Assembly: GCA_963830725.1 (NCBI GenBank)
Contig: CAWHNO010000016.1
Location: 744,001 to 808,000 of the forward strand
Direction: 5' to 3'
Length of the DNA stretch: 64,000 nt
Source of the DNA: DASSUW01 sp963830725
GTDB lineage: Bacteria > Actinomycetota > Thermoleophilia > Solirubrobacterales > Solirubrobacteraceae
Shown: piece by piece, positions 16,444-24,927 of the stretch
Numbering within the stretch: position 1 is the first letter of the stretch
Layout: every line of letters starts with the position of its first letter
Notes under the pieces: generated by a model
Databases searched by the model: none
What the model was told of the DNA's origin: nothing
Seen by the model: the letters and a program-made list of their open reading frames with translations, nothing else
Made by a program: the position numbers and the translations under genes

Positions 16444-16985
16444 GACCCGCCCTCCGAACCTCGGCGCAAGGCCGCCAGGCCGCGCGAGACGCGCTGGCGG
16501 ATCGTGGCCTCCGGGATCTGGAACTCGCTCGCGAGCTCGGGATAGCCGCGCTCGTCCACCACGTGCCCGGCGACGGCGTCGCGCTGGCCGGCCGGGAGAC
16601 CGGCGAGCAGCGCGTCGGCTGCGTCGTCGGCCAGCAGACGGATCATCTCGGCGTCGTCGGCGCTCAGCGGCCGGCGCTCCATGGCCAGCGAGCGTCGCGC
16701 CCGGTCCTCGACCCGGCCGCGCCGGTGATAGTCCGCCAGCCGCCGCCGCGCGATCGTGAACAACCAGCCGATCGCGGCCGAGTCGCCGGCGACGAACCGG
16801 CGCCTCGCCACGATCGCCGACGCGAACGTCTCGGCGGCCAGGTCGGCGGCGACCTCCGGGTCGCCGGTGCGACGGGCGAAGAAGCCGAGCAGCGTTCTCA
16901 CGTGCCGGTCGTAGAACACCCCGAACGCCTCGGGATCGTCCGAGCTCAGGAGCTCCTCGTCGCTTGACAGGGTGAGCGGGCGCAT
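16440..16985 (-). CDS. ECF-family RNA polymerase sigma factor
   Basis: A 181-residue sigma factor with region 2 (FGVFYDRHVRTLLGFFARR, then AADLAAETFASAI; IGWLFTIARRRLADYHRR for -10 recognition) and region 4 (LASEFQIPEATIRQRVSRGL helix-turn-helix). The linker after region 2 is short, as in ECF proteins. It is transcribed with the downstream propeller gene through a 4-nt overlap. The cue is unknown. The 206-nt region upstream (16986-17191) holds an inverted repeat CTGTGAC/GTCACAG (17032-17058) and no other gene. Confidence 0.85.
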   Translation of the reverse strand: MRPLTLSSDEELLSSDDPEAFGVFYDRHVRTLLGFFARRTGDPEVAADLAAETFASAIVARRRFVAGDSAAIGWLFTIARRRLADYHRRGRVEDRARRSLAMERRPLSADDAEMIRLLADDAADALLAGLPAGQRDAVAGHVVDERGYPELASEFQIPEATIRQRVSRGLAALRRGSEGGS

Positions 16986-17031
16986 TCCAGGTCGCGAGCC
17001 TCGCAGGTGTAGATCGTGCGAGCGACCGCAT

Positions 17032-17058
17032 CTGTGACATTCCGGGGCGGCGTCACAG
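17032..17058. promoter_or_regulatory. Inverted repeat upstream of the ECF sigma gene
   Basis: CTGTGAC (17032-17038) and GTCACAG (17052-17058) form a perfect 7-bp inverted repeat with 13-nt spacing, 47-73 nt upstream of the sigma-factor ATG. The half-site resembles CRP-type TGTGA, but the spacing is too wide for a standard CRP box. Possible operator; low certainty. Confidence 0.25.
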
Positions 17059-17191
17059 AGCGCCTACCCGGCGCGATCTAGGAGGCGACCACAGCGAACG
17101 GCGCGCATCGCCGCTCGAACCGACGCTCTCGGGCGGGACGAGGGCCCCCAGTCCCCGATCAGTCCGGCGACACCGCCGGAAGGAGGTCGTC

Positions 17192-17560
17192 ATGGCCAAC
17201 CGCTGCCGCGCCGCACTCGCGCTCACCCTCACCGTGGTGTGTGCGGCCGCGCCCGCGGCGCTCGCTCGCCCGGCGGACGACGTACGCGCCGCGCTCGCGA
17301 CCGAGCGCTACTACAGCTCCTTCGGCGCCCCTGCCGAGGCCTCGGGCGAACCGGCCGCCCTCGCCACCGAGCGCTACCTGAGCTCGTACGGCACGCCGGA
17401 GCCGCTGACGGCGTCGACCGCGCCGGCCGCAGCGCCGACGGGCGACGGCCCGAGCTGGACGGCGGCCATCGCCGCCAGCGCGGTGCTGATGCTCGGCGCG
17501 GCCGGCCTCGGCCTGGTCGCCGGACGCGCCAGCGTCCGCCCACGTGGGCTCAGCGTCTGA
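17192..17560 (+). CDS. Small exported protein with two ALATERYxSSxGxP repeats
   Basis: A 122-residue protein with a Sec signal peptide (residues 1-26, ending ALARP), two copies of a 12-residue repeat (ALATERYYSSFGAP at about 35-48 and ALATERYLSSYGTP at about 57-70), a Ser/Ala-rich linker and a C-terminal membrane helix (about 91-112) followed by a basic tail. It has the strongest Shine-Dalgarno in the window, GGAAGGAGGT, ending 7 nt before ATG. The layout suggests a short surface-anchored protein. I do not recognise a family. Confidence 0.65.
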   Translation: MANRCRAALALTLTVVCAAAPAALARPADDVRAALATERYYSSFGAPAEASGEPAALATERYLSSYGTPEPLTASTAPAAAPTGDGPSWTAAIAASAVLMLGAAGLGLVAGRASVRPRGLSV

Positions 17561-17572
17561 TCGCATCCCTCA

Positions 17573-17605
17573 CCGAGCCCGGCGCGCGAACCGCGCCGGG
17601 CTCGG
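17573..17605 (+). terminator. Hairpin terminator candidate
   Basis: A perfect 14-bp stem (CCGAGCCCGGCGCG / CGCGCCGGGCTCGG) with loop CGAAC, 13 nt after the stop of the small exported protein gene and just before the 3' end of the convergent dioxygenase gene. It lacks a U-tract, as is common in GC-rich actinobacteria, and could serve both genes. Confidence 0.65.
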
Positions 17606-17616
17606 CCGGCGGGTGA

Positions 17617-18695
17617 TCACAGCGCGGCCCTCACCGCCCACAGCTCGGGGTAGAAGCGCTTGCCCTGCGTGCTGCGCAGGTACTCGACGCCGCGCGAGCC
17701 GCCGGTGCCGGGGCGGTCGCCGATCTCGCGCGCGGCCATCAGCGTGTGGTGGTGGCGCCAGAGCGCGATCTGCTCGTCGTGGTCGACCAGCAGCTCGGCG
17801 ACCTCGTAGAGCAGCGCCCGCCGCGGGTCGTCGAGGTGGTCGCGGTAGAGCTCGGCCAGCGCGCCCCGGCGCTCGTCGGGCGTGTCCGGAAGCCCGGCGC
17901 AGGCCACGAAGGCGTCATAGAGCTTGGGGCTGTCGGACTCGATCGCGCGGAACTGCTCCGACTGGAAGCCGGAGGCGGGCGCGAGCGGGTCGCGGAACTC
18001 CATGAACCCCTCGGGCCCCATCGTCTCCAGCACGTCGAGGTGGTCGAGCAGCAGCCGCTCGATGGCGACGGTGCGCCGCAGCGGCCGCACCGCGGCCTGC
18101 GGGCGGCCGGCCTCGAGCTCGCGCCGGACCCTGGCAGCTCGTGCAGGATCAGCTTGAACCACAGCTCGTACGACTGGTGGACGACGATGAAGAGCAGTTC
18201 GTCGTGCGCCTCCGGGGTGATCGGCTGCTGGAGCCGCAGCAGGTCGTGGATGCGCAGATAGCCGGCGTACTCGGTCGGCTCGACGCCGTCGCCGTCGCCG
18301 TCGCCGTCGAGTGCGCGGTTGACGAGCGCGTCGGCGGCCGCGTTCTGCGCGCGCGGGACCGACTTCACCGACCAGCTCTCGAAATCCGCCAGCGCGCGCG
18401 TGGCCTGCTCGTGCAGCGGCGCCATGTCGGCGCTCTTGACCTTGTAGCGGCCGTTCACCTGGTTGGCCACGAGCTCGGAGTCGTTGACGACCTCGACCTC
18501 GGTGGCGCCCAGCTCGCGCGCGCGCTCGAGGCCGAGCAGCAGGCCGCGGTACTCGGCGACGTTGTTGGTGGCGCGGCCGAGCGTGACCGCCGCCTCGTCC
18601 AGCACCTCGCCGTCGGGCGAGGAGACCACGGCCGCCGCGGCGGCCGGCCCGGGGTTGCCACGGGACCCGCCGTCCACGTGGACGACGAGTCTCAC
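17617..18695 (-). pseudogene. RNase HI-like domain fused to tryptophan 2,3-dioxygenase, one frameshift
   Basis: The N-terminal 130 residues are an RNase HI fold (VHVDGGSRGNPGP, NNVAEYRGLL, VVNDSELV, NAAADALVN: the four acidic catalytic positions). In the same frame, through a DGDGDGDG linker, follows tryptophan 2,3-dioxygenase (YLRIHDLLRLQQP, FIVVHQSYELWFK with haem-pocket residues). At about 18131 one base is missing after LHEL, and the rest of the dioxygenase continues in the next frame (ASGFQSEQFRAIE; WRHHHTLMAAREIG with the haem histidine; stop 17617). The linker has no stop in any frame, so the fusion does not depend on the indel. The dioxygenase opens the kynurenine pathway; the RNase H part would cut RNA in hybrids. 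Confidence 0.75.
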
Positions 18696-18724
18696 AAGAT
18701 GGTCGGTCTCGTGGGACCGGCCAT

Positions 18725-18934
18725 CTATGCCGCTGAGAGCGGCGGGAAGTCGCCGGTGACCCGAGGACGCCGCCGGTCGCGCACCTCGCGCTGACCTCCG
18801 CCGCCCGAGGCATCGCGGCGCTCGGACCTGCGGCGGTCCACGATCACCTCGACGTTCGGATCGTCCTCGTAGTACGCCGACAGCTTCGGGTACAGCTCGT
18901 CGGCCAGGGGCTCAGGTACGACGCAGTAGATCAC
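18725..18934 (-). CDS. Small conserved-looking protein of unknown function
   Basis: A 69-residue protein. Residues 1-36 (IYCVVPEPLADELYPKL ... DDPNVEVIVDRRRSERR) look like a small alpha/beta module and the rest is Arg/Gly-rich. The VIVDRRRxERR pattern is one I associate with short uncharacterised actinobacterial proteins, but I cannot name a family. It lies between the RNase H fusion and the zinc-motif gene on the same strand. Confidence 0.5.
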   Translation of the reverse strand: MIYCVVPEPLADELYPKLSAYYEDDPNVEVIVDRRRSERRDASGGGGQREVRDRRRPRVTGDFPPLSAA

Positions 18935-18983
18935 GGGTCCTCAAGCTAACAAACGATTCCGACGCTTGGCATCGGTCATGTGT

Positions 18984-19664
18984 TTACGTGAGATGTAGCC
19001 CGCCGCGCTCGTCCGCCGCGGCGTTGACTTCCTGCTCCTCGGGCGTCAGCTCCGACAGCTCGTCGCCCTGGGCGTCGCGCCGCACGCCGCCGGCCTCGTC
19101 CGAGAGATCGATCTCGAAGCGGTACCAGCTGAGCTCCCACATCACCGTGATCGAGACCACGCTCGGGCGGTCGATCCGCGGCCGGACGCAGACGGCCGGG
19201 GCGCCGAGCGAGCGCGCCACGCCGCCGACCGTGCGCGTGTGGTCGGAGGCGTTGAAGACCTCCAGCGCGCGCTGCATCTTGAGGTCTGCGTTGGTGGGCA
19301 CCGCGCGCACGTGGCGCGGGCGGCGCGGCGGAGGCGGCGTCTCGGCGTCCTCGTGCGGCGCGTCCTCGGCGGCCGCGGCCATGTCCTCCTGCACGTCGCG
19401 GGCACGCTCGCGGCGCGCCCGCAGGCGCTCGCGCAGCGACCGCCCGCGCCCGTCGTGGCGCGTGTGCCGCAGCGCGAGCTCGTCGCCGCCCGACTCGCGG
19501 ATCCAGCCCTCGTGCTGCGCCCGCGCCGTGCACAGGTCGCACACCTCGCGCCGCGAGCCGCCGGCCAGGAAGGTCTCGGCGTGCTCGCCCCGCAGCAGCG
19601 TGCGCCCGCAGACGTCGCACGCGATGTCGGACTGGTTGGTGCGTATGTCCCGGCTGCGGGCCAC
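18984..19664 (-). CDS. Zinc-ribbon-containing protein of unknown function
   Basis: A 226-residue protein. The N-terminus holds two Cys pairs, CDVCGRTLLRGE (residues 16-19 area) and CDLCTARA (about 42-45), a treble-clef or zinc-ribbon pattern. The middle is a basic/acidic low-complexity linker (residues 70-115), and the C-terminal half (RAVPTNADLKMQRALEVFN ... TVMWELSWYRFEIDL) looks like a folded domain. No enzymatic motif. It follows the EF-G-like gene closely on the same strand and may be co-transcribed. Confidence 0.6.
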   Translation of the reverse strand: MARSRDIRTNQSDIACDVCGRTLLRGEHAETFLAGGSRREVCDLCTARAQHEGWIRESGGDELALRHTRHDGRGRSLRERLRARRERARDVQEDMAAAAEDAPHEDAETPPPPRRPRHVRAVPTNADLKMQRALEVFNASDHTRTVGGVARSLGAPAVCVRPRIDRPSVVSITVMWELSWYRFEIDLSDEAGGVRRDAQGDELSELTPEEQEVNAAADERGGLHLT

Positions 19665-19679
19665 GGCGTTGCAGGGTAG

Positions 19680-21744
19680 CTAGCCCGCTCGCAGCCCGGA
19701 CCTCCTCTTCCTCCTGGGCCTTCTCGACCACCTTCTGCGCGAGGTGGGCGGGGACCTCCTCGTAGCGCAGGAACTCCATCGTGTACTCGCCCTGGCCGCC
19801 GGTCAGCGAGCGCAGGTCGGGAGCGTAGGTGAGGATCTCCGCCATCGGGACCTCGGCCTTGACCTCGGTCATGCCGCCCACCGCCTCGGTGCCGAGCGGG
19901 CGGCCGCGGCGCGAGGACAGGTCGCCCATGACGTCGCCCACCGACTCGTCGGGCACGCTCGCGGTCAGCAGCATGATCGGCTCCAGCAGCACCGCGCCGG
20001 CCTGCGCGAGCGCCTGCTTCATGGCCAGCGAGCCCGCCAGCTTGAACGCCATCTCGGACGAGTCGACCGAGTGGTACGAGCCGTCGAACAACCTCACGCG
20101 CACGCCCTTGACCGGGTAGCCGGCCACCGTGCCGGTCGACATCGCGTCGAGCACGCCCTTCTCGACCGCGGGGATGAAGCCGGTCGGGATCACGCCGCCC
20201 TTGATCGCGTTGACGAACTCGAAGTCGCCGCCCGCGAGCGGCTCGATCTCGATGTGGCAGTCGCCGAACTGACCGCGGCCGCCGGTCTGCTTCTTGTGCC
20301 GGCCGTGGGCCTTGGCGCCCGTGCGGATCGTCTCCTGGTAGGGCACGCGCGGCGGCTTGAGCGTCACCTCGGCTCCGAACCGCGCCCGCATGCGCTCGAC
20401 GATCACCTCGACGTGGATCTGCGACAGCCCGGCCACGATCTGCTCGCCGGTCTGCATGTCGCGGTGCAGGTCGATCGTCGGGTCCTCCTCCTGGAGGCGC
20501 CGCAGGGCGGTGAACACCTTGTCCTCGTCGCCCTTGGACTTCGGCTCCATCGCGAACGCCATCACCGGGGCGGGCAGCTTGATCGAGGGCATCTGGAGCG
20601 GCTCGTCGCGCGCCGCCAGCCAGTCGCCCGCGCGCGTCTCCTTGAGCTTGGCCACGGCGCCGATGTCGCCCGGCCCGAACGCCTCGGCCTGCTTGACGTC
20701 CTTGCCCTGCGGGACCAGCAGCTGGCCGATCCGCTCCTTGTGGTGGGTGCGCGTGTTGAGCACCTGCGTGTCGTGCGTGACCGTGCCCTGGTAGACGCGG
20801 AAGAGGTTGATCCGGCCCGCGTACGGGTCGGCGCGCGTCTTGAAGACGTAGGAGAACATCTCGCCGTCGGCGTCGGGCTCGAGCCGCATCCCGTCGAGCT
20901 GCAGCCCGCCGTGCTGGACCGGTGACGGCAGGTCGTCGACGATCGCGTCGAGCAGCCGGTTGGAGCCGAGACGGGTGGTGGCCACGCCGCAGGTGACGGG
21001 GAAGATGTGGCCGTGGTCGGTGCCGTCCTCGAGCGCGGTGACGATCTCCTCGTGCGAGATCTCCTCGCCCTCCAGGTAGCGCTCCATCAGCGACTCGGAG
21101 TTCTCCGCGACCTCGTCCATCAGCTTCTCGCGGTACTCCTGGGCGACGTCGGCGAGGTCGTCCGGGATCGGGACCTCGGTGCACACGCCGTCCGCGTACT
21201 CGTAGGCCTTCATGTCGACGAGGTCGATCACGCCGCGCGTGTTGTGCTCGGAGCCGATCGGGATCTCGGTCGCCACCACGTGCGGCCCGAAGGCGTCCTT
21301 GAGCGCCTCGAGCACGCGGAAGAAGGCGGCCCGCTCGCGGTCGAGCATGTTCACGTAGATCAGGCGCGCGACGCCGAGCTCCTGCGCGCGCTGCCACAGC
21401 CGCTGCGTGCCGACCTCGACGCCCAGCACGCCGTTGACGACGAACACCGCGGACTCGCACACCCGCAGCGCGCCCAGCGCGTCGGCGATGAACGACGGCT
21501 CGCCGGGCGTGTCGATGAGGTTGACCTTCACGTCTCGCCAGTCGAACGACGCGAGCGAGGCGGAGATCGACATCCCGCGCGCCTTCTCGTCGTCGTCGGA
21601 GTCCGAGACGGTCGTTCCGTCGGCCACCGAGCCGAGCCGGGTCGTCGCGCCTGCCTCGTGCAAGAGGGCCTCGTGCAGCGACGTCTTCCCGCTCCCCCGG
21701 TGGCCGACTAGTGCCACGTTGCGGATCCTGTCTGCGGCCTGCAT
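19680..21744 (-). CDS. EF-G-like translational GTPase (EF-G2 type)
   Basis: A GTPase of the EF-G-like family of about 690 residues: P-loop GHRGSGKTS, DTPGEPSF (G3), NMLD in place of NKxD (G4), then domains II-V with GRHKKQTGGRGQFGD in domain IV. It resembles the second EF-G of Actinobacteria rather than the canonical one encoded with ribosomal genes, and its exact role in translation is unclear. ATG 21744 is preferred over TTG 21750 because AAGGAG lies 7 nt before it. In its literal frame there is no stop until 18976, across the next gene; a stop one frame off at 19682-19680 fits the family length, so a 3'-terminal frame error is likely. Confidence 0.85.
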
Positions 21745-21782
21745 GACCAAGCTCCTTCCCTCGCGTTGGCGAAGGGCGGAGC

Positions 21783-21808
21783 CTAGTACAGGCGGCCGCC
21801 TGTGCTAG
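21783..21808. terminator. 26-bp near-perfect palindrome at the sigma-factor stop
   Basis: CTAGTACAGGCGG / CCGCCTGTGCTAG (21783-21808) is a palindrome with one mismatch; the central 16 bp are perfect. It includes the TAG stop of the WhiG-like sigma gene (21807-21805) and lies 39 nt before the EF-G-like ATG. It may terminate or attenuate read-through from the sigma gene, or bind a regulator. Confidence 0.5.
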
Positions 21809-22587
21809 CGCGGGTCGTCGCTCTGGAGGCGCGACTTGAGGCGCAGGACGGCCTTGGTGTGGAGCTGGGAGATGCGCGACTCGGTCACGCCGAGCACCTC
21901 GCCGATCTCCCGCAGCGTCAGGTTCTCGTAGTAGTAGAGCGCGATCACCAGCTTCTCGCGCTCGGGCAGGGCGGCGATCGCGTCGGCCAGGCGGTCCTTG
22001 AGCTCGGAGGCGTCGAGCAGCCGCTGGGGGTCGGGCGCGTCGGGGTCCTGCAGGGTGTCGAGCAGCGAGATCTGGTCGCCGGACGCGTCGGAGACCGCCC
22101 ACAGCTCGTCGAGCGCGACGACCGTCGAGTTGGCGATCTTGACGAGCGCCTCCTGGAACTCGTCGACGTCCATGCCCAGCTCGCGCGCCATCTCCTCGTC
22201 GGTCGGCGTCCGGTGCAGGCGGTGCTCGAGCTTCGCGTGCGCGCGCTCGATCTCCCGCGCCCGCGCCCGCACCGACCGCGGCACCCAGTCGAGCGCGCGC
22301 AGCTCGTCGATGATCGCGCCCTTGATGCGCGTGATCGCGTAGGTCTCGAACTTGATCTCGCGCTCGAGGTCGAACCGCTCGATCGCGTTGATCAGTCCGA
22401 TCAGCCCATAGGAGATGAGGTCGGACTCCTCGACGTGCGCGGGCAGGCCCGACGACATCCGCCCGGCCACGTACTTGACCAGCGGCGAATAGGCGACTAC
22501 GAGCTTCTCCCTGGCCGGCTCGGACCCCTCGTCCTTGTACCGGCGCCAGAGGTCTTTCAGCTCGAGGGCTTTGACATTGGTATCCAG
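21805..22587 (-). CDS. whiG: FliA/WhiG-family RNA polymerase sigma factor, CTG start
   Basis: A 260-residue sigma-28-type factor: region 2 (SDLISYGLIGLINAIERFD; FETYAITRIKGAIIDELR for -10 binding), region 3 (RARAREIERAHAKLEHRL) and region 4 (NLTLREIGEVLGVTESRISQLH helix-turn-helix, given in two parts: NLTLREIGEVLG, VTESRISQLH). No flagellar genes are near, so a developmental or envelope role as for WhiG is more likely. Homologous N-terminal sequence (KALELKDLWRRYKDEG; YSPLVKYVAGRM) extends upstream to CTG 22587, with GGGAG 7 nt before it and an in-frame TAA (xerC stop) just beyond. No ATG, GTG or TTG exists in frame in that interval. Confidence 0.85.
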   Translation of the reverse strand: MDTNVKALELKDLWRRYKDEGSEPAREKLVVAYSPLVKYVAGRMSSGLPAHVEESDLISYGLIGLINAIERFDLEREIKFETYAITRIKGAIIDELRALDWVPRSVRARAREIERAHAKLEHRLHRTPTDEEMARELGMDVDEFQEALVKIANSTVVALDELWAVSDASGDQISLLDTLQDPDAPDPQRLLDASELKDRLADAIAALPEREKLVIALYYYENLTLREIGEVLGVTESRISQLHTKAVLRLKSRLQSDDPR

Positions 22588-22599
22588 AGCCTGACTCCC

Positions 22600-23560
22600 T
22601 TAGGCCCGCGGATGGCTGCGCAGGTACGCCGCCCGCAAGCGAGCGGACTCTACCCGAGTGTAGACCTGGGTCGTCGATATCGAGCCGTGCCCGAGCAGCT
22701 CCTGGATCGCCCTCAGATCGGCGCCGCCTTCGAGCAGATGGGTGGCGAACGAGTGCCGCAGCGCGTGCGGATGGACGGCGCCCTGGGTCGCCGCGTTGCG
22801 GGCCCAGACGCGCAGCCGGCGCCGCACGTCGGAGGTCGAGAGCCGCCGGCCGGACTTGGAGAGGAACAGCGCCGGGTCGCCCGACGAGCCCGAGAGCGCG
22901 GGCCGGCCGCGCTCGAGGTAGCGCGCCAGCGCCGCCAGCGCGGGCTCGCCCACGGGGACGAAGCGGGTCTTCCCTCCCTTGCCCTCGACGCGGACCTGCT
23001 CGCCGTCGAAGTCGACCGAGCCGTCGTCGAGGTTGACCAGCTCCTCGGCGCGCAGCCCGCAGGCGTAGGCGAGCTCGAACAGCGCGCGGTCGCGCAGCTC
23101 GAGCGGCGTCGTGGCGGGGATCCTGTCCAGCAGCGCGGCGACGTCGGCCGGCTTGACCGTGCGCGGCAGGGTCTGGGGGAGCTTGGGCGAGGGCAGCAGG
23201 TCGGCCGGGTTGGCGGCCATGTCACCGTGTTCGACCATCGAGCGGAAGAACGCGCGCGCGGAGGCGAGCTTGCGGGCCAGCGTGCGCGGGGCGGCGCTGC
23301 GGCCCGAGAGCCGGGCGGCGTAGCGCGCGCAGCGTCCGGTAGGTCAGCGCCGCGGGATCGAGGCCCTGGGCGGCGGCCCACGTGGCCAGCTCGCCGACGT
23401 CGGCCCCGTAGGCGCGGCGCGTGCGCTCGGCGGCGCCGCGGCGCTGGAGGTCGCGGTCGAAGCGCACGAGCGCCGCCGACCACGCCTCGCGCGCAGCCTC
23501 GGCCGTGAGGCCGCCGCTACCGTTGCCGGGCGTGGCCGTGTTCTTCATCGACACCTCCAC
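22600..23560 (-). pseudogene. xerC: Tyrosine recombinase XerC, single frameshift
   Basis: All catalytic residues of a tyrosine recombinase are present in the C-terminal frame: GLRAEEL (Arg), GKGGKTR (Lys), HALRHSFATH (HxxR), LGHGSISTTQVYTR (His and nucleophile Tyr). The N-terminal SAM-like domain (RFDRDLQRRG ... YGADVGELATWAA) lies in another frame; they join at about 23330, where one extra C within a CG-rich run explains the change. XerC resolves chromosome dimers at dif and is usually kept, so I suspect sequencing error. About 300 residues if repaired. It ends 12 nt before the sigma factor start, probably one operon. Confidence 0.82.
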
Positions 23561-23829
23561 GGGTCAGGTGGCGACCCAGCGCCAGCTCGTGGAGGCCGGG
23601 ATCGCGGCGCCCGACGAGCCGCCGCCGCGGCCGTGGCACCGGATCCAGGGCACCGGGGACGCGACCACCTTGTGGTACGCGGTGATGCGCAAGCAGGTTC
23701 GGGAGGGCGTTTTCATCGGCGCCCTCTGCTTTCGCCACTCCGACCACCACGCCTCCCTGCTGCAGCAGGGCTGGCAGGAGATCGAGCCCGCGGATCGACG
23801 CGATGATCCGGCGGCGCGATCGCCGCTAG
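23532..23829 (+). CDS. Small protein of unknown function (about 97 residues), likely 3' frame error
   Basis: GTG 23532 begins a protein AVFFIDTSTGQVATQRQLVE ... HRIQGTGDATTLWYAVMRK ... GALCFRHSDHHASLLQQGW. The composition and regular pattern look coding, though I do not recognise a family. Its literal frame stays open for 1.5 kb through the opposite-strand L,D-transpeptidase gene; one extra base near 23790 would instead give an Arg-rich end and a TAG at 23827-23829 that touches the convergent gene's stop, the normal layout for converging genes. It starts within the 5' end of divergent xerC. Confidence 0.5.
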
Positions 23830-24866
23830 GCGATGTAGACCGGCGCGCCGACGTCGACCTGGTCGTAGAGCTCGATCACGTCGGGGATCAGCATCCGGAT
23901 GCAGCCGTGCGAGGCGGCGGTGCCGATCGAGCCGGTCGCGTCGGTCCCGTGGATCCCGGCGCCGTCGTAGATGCCCATCCAGCGCGCCTTGAGCGGGTTC
24001 TGCGGCGTGCCGCCGGGGATCACCTGGCCGGCCAGCGAGCCCGCCCAGTCCGAGTTCGGGACGCTCCAGGCCGGGTTGACGGCCTTGTTCGCGATGTTGT
24101 AGAGCCCCGCGGGCGTCTCCAGGCCGACCTGGCCGACCGCGATCCCGTACGTCTTGTGGAGCTTGAGGTTCTTGTAGAACGAGAGCTGGAAGGCGCCGCG
24201 GTTGACGATGATGATCGCCGGATACTTCTCGGCCAGCTGGTCGGTCGTGACCTTCGGCTCGAGCACCCTCGTCTTGACGCGGGCGATCCTCGTCTCCCCC
24301 ATGTCGAGCAGCTCGGACCGAATGGTCTTGCGCAGGAGAGCGGCGCGGATCGCGAGGCCCTCGCGCGAGGGCGTCGGCTCGACCTGGCCGCTCTCGAGGT
24401 CGAGCGCGGCGTCGCGCGGCTCACTCTCCAGCCGACGCTCGACGCGGCGCACGATCCGGCGCACCGCGGCCTCCGAGTAGGCGATCTTGGCCTCGACCCG
24501 GGCGTCGAGCTCGGTGCCGCGCACCTCGCGCCACGTGCGGGTGAAGAGGTTGCCCTTGGTCGACGCCGCCATCGCGCGGTCGACCGAGCCCTGGATGTCG
24601 ACCGCCACGGCGGCCTGCTCGGGTGTCAGCGTGAAGCGCCTGCCCTTGTAGCGGACGCTGACCGGGCGGCTCAGCGGATCCAGCAGCGAGGCGCTCAGCT
24701 TGGCCCGCGCCTGCTCCGGCGTGAGGCCGCCGACGTCGACCCCGTTGACCGTCACGCCGTCGGCGATCCGGGTGCGCACGTTGCGGTCGAAGGCGTACAG
24801 ACTCCCCGCCCCCACGAGGAGCACGGTCACGGTCAGGGCTACGACGGCGATGAGACGACGCGACAT
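23826..24866 (-). CDS. L,D-transpeptidase with N-terminal peptidoglycan-binding-like domain
   Basis: A 346-residue exported enzyme. Residues 1-28 are a signal anchor (RRLIAVVALTVTVLLVGAG). Next is a domain with GVDVGGLTPEQARAKL and RRFTLTPEQAA, the PG_binding_4/VanW-type module often placed before YkuD. The C-terminal YkuD domain has HGTDATGSIGTAASHGCIRM (HGT and the SHGCIRM catalytic Cys/His motif). It forms 3-3 cross-links in peptidoglycan or attaches proteins to it, outside the membrane. Neighbouring lipid and cell-envelope genes agree with an envelope role. Confidence 0.9.
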   Translation of the reverse strand: MSRRLIAVVALTVTVLLVGAGSLYAFDRNVRTRIADGVTVNGVDVGGLTPEQARAKLSASLLDPLSRPVSVRYKGRRFTLTPEQAAVAVDIQGSVDRAMAASTKGNLFTRTWREVRGTELDARVEAKIAYSEAAVRRIVRRVERRLESEPRDAALDLESGQVEPTPSREGLAIRAALLRKTIRSELLDMGETRIARVKTRVLEPKVTTDQLAEKYPAIIIVNRGAFQLSFYKNLKLHKTYGIAVGQVGLETPAGLYNIANKAVNPAWSVPNSDWAGSLAGQVIPGGTPQNPLKARWMGIYDGAGIHGTDATGSIGTAASHGCIRMLIPDVIELYDQVDVGAPVYIA

Positions 24867-24927
24867 GGAGGCGGGAGAATGGTAGCCACGAGCGCGGATG
24901 GTTTGAATCTTTGCAACCGGTCTGGCG

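Noticed and set aside
17032..17058. CRP site upstream of the ECF sigma factor
   Set aside because: The half-sites fit TGTGA/TCACA but are separated by far more than 6 bp, so a standard CRP box is excluded; kept only as an inverted repeat.
18976..19679. 250-residue C-terminal extension of the EF-G-like protein in its literal frame
   Set aside because: The extension is Arg/Ala-rich shadow sequence of the zinc-motif gene read in another frame and exceeds the family length; a terminal frame error is more likely.
22575..22577. ATG near the sigma-factor 5' end as a normal start
   Set aside because: It is out of frame with the conserved sigma sequence; using it would need an indel for which there is no other sign.
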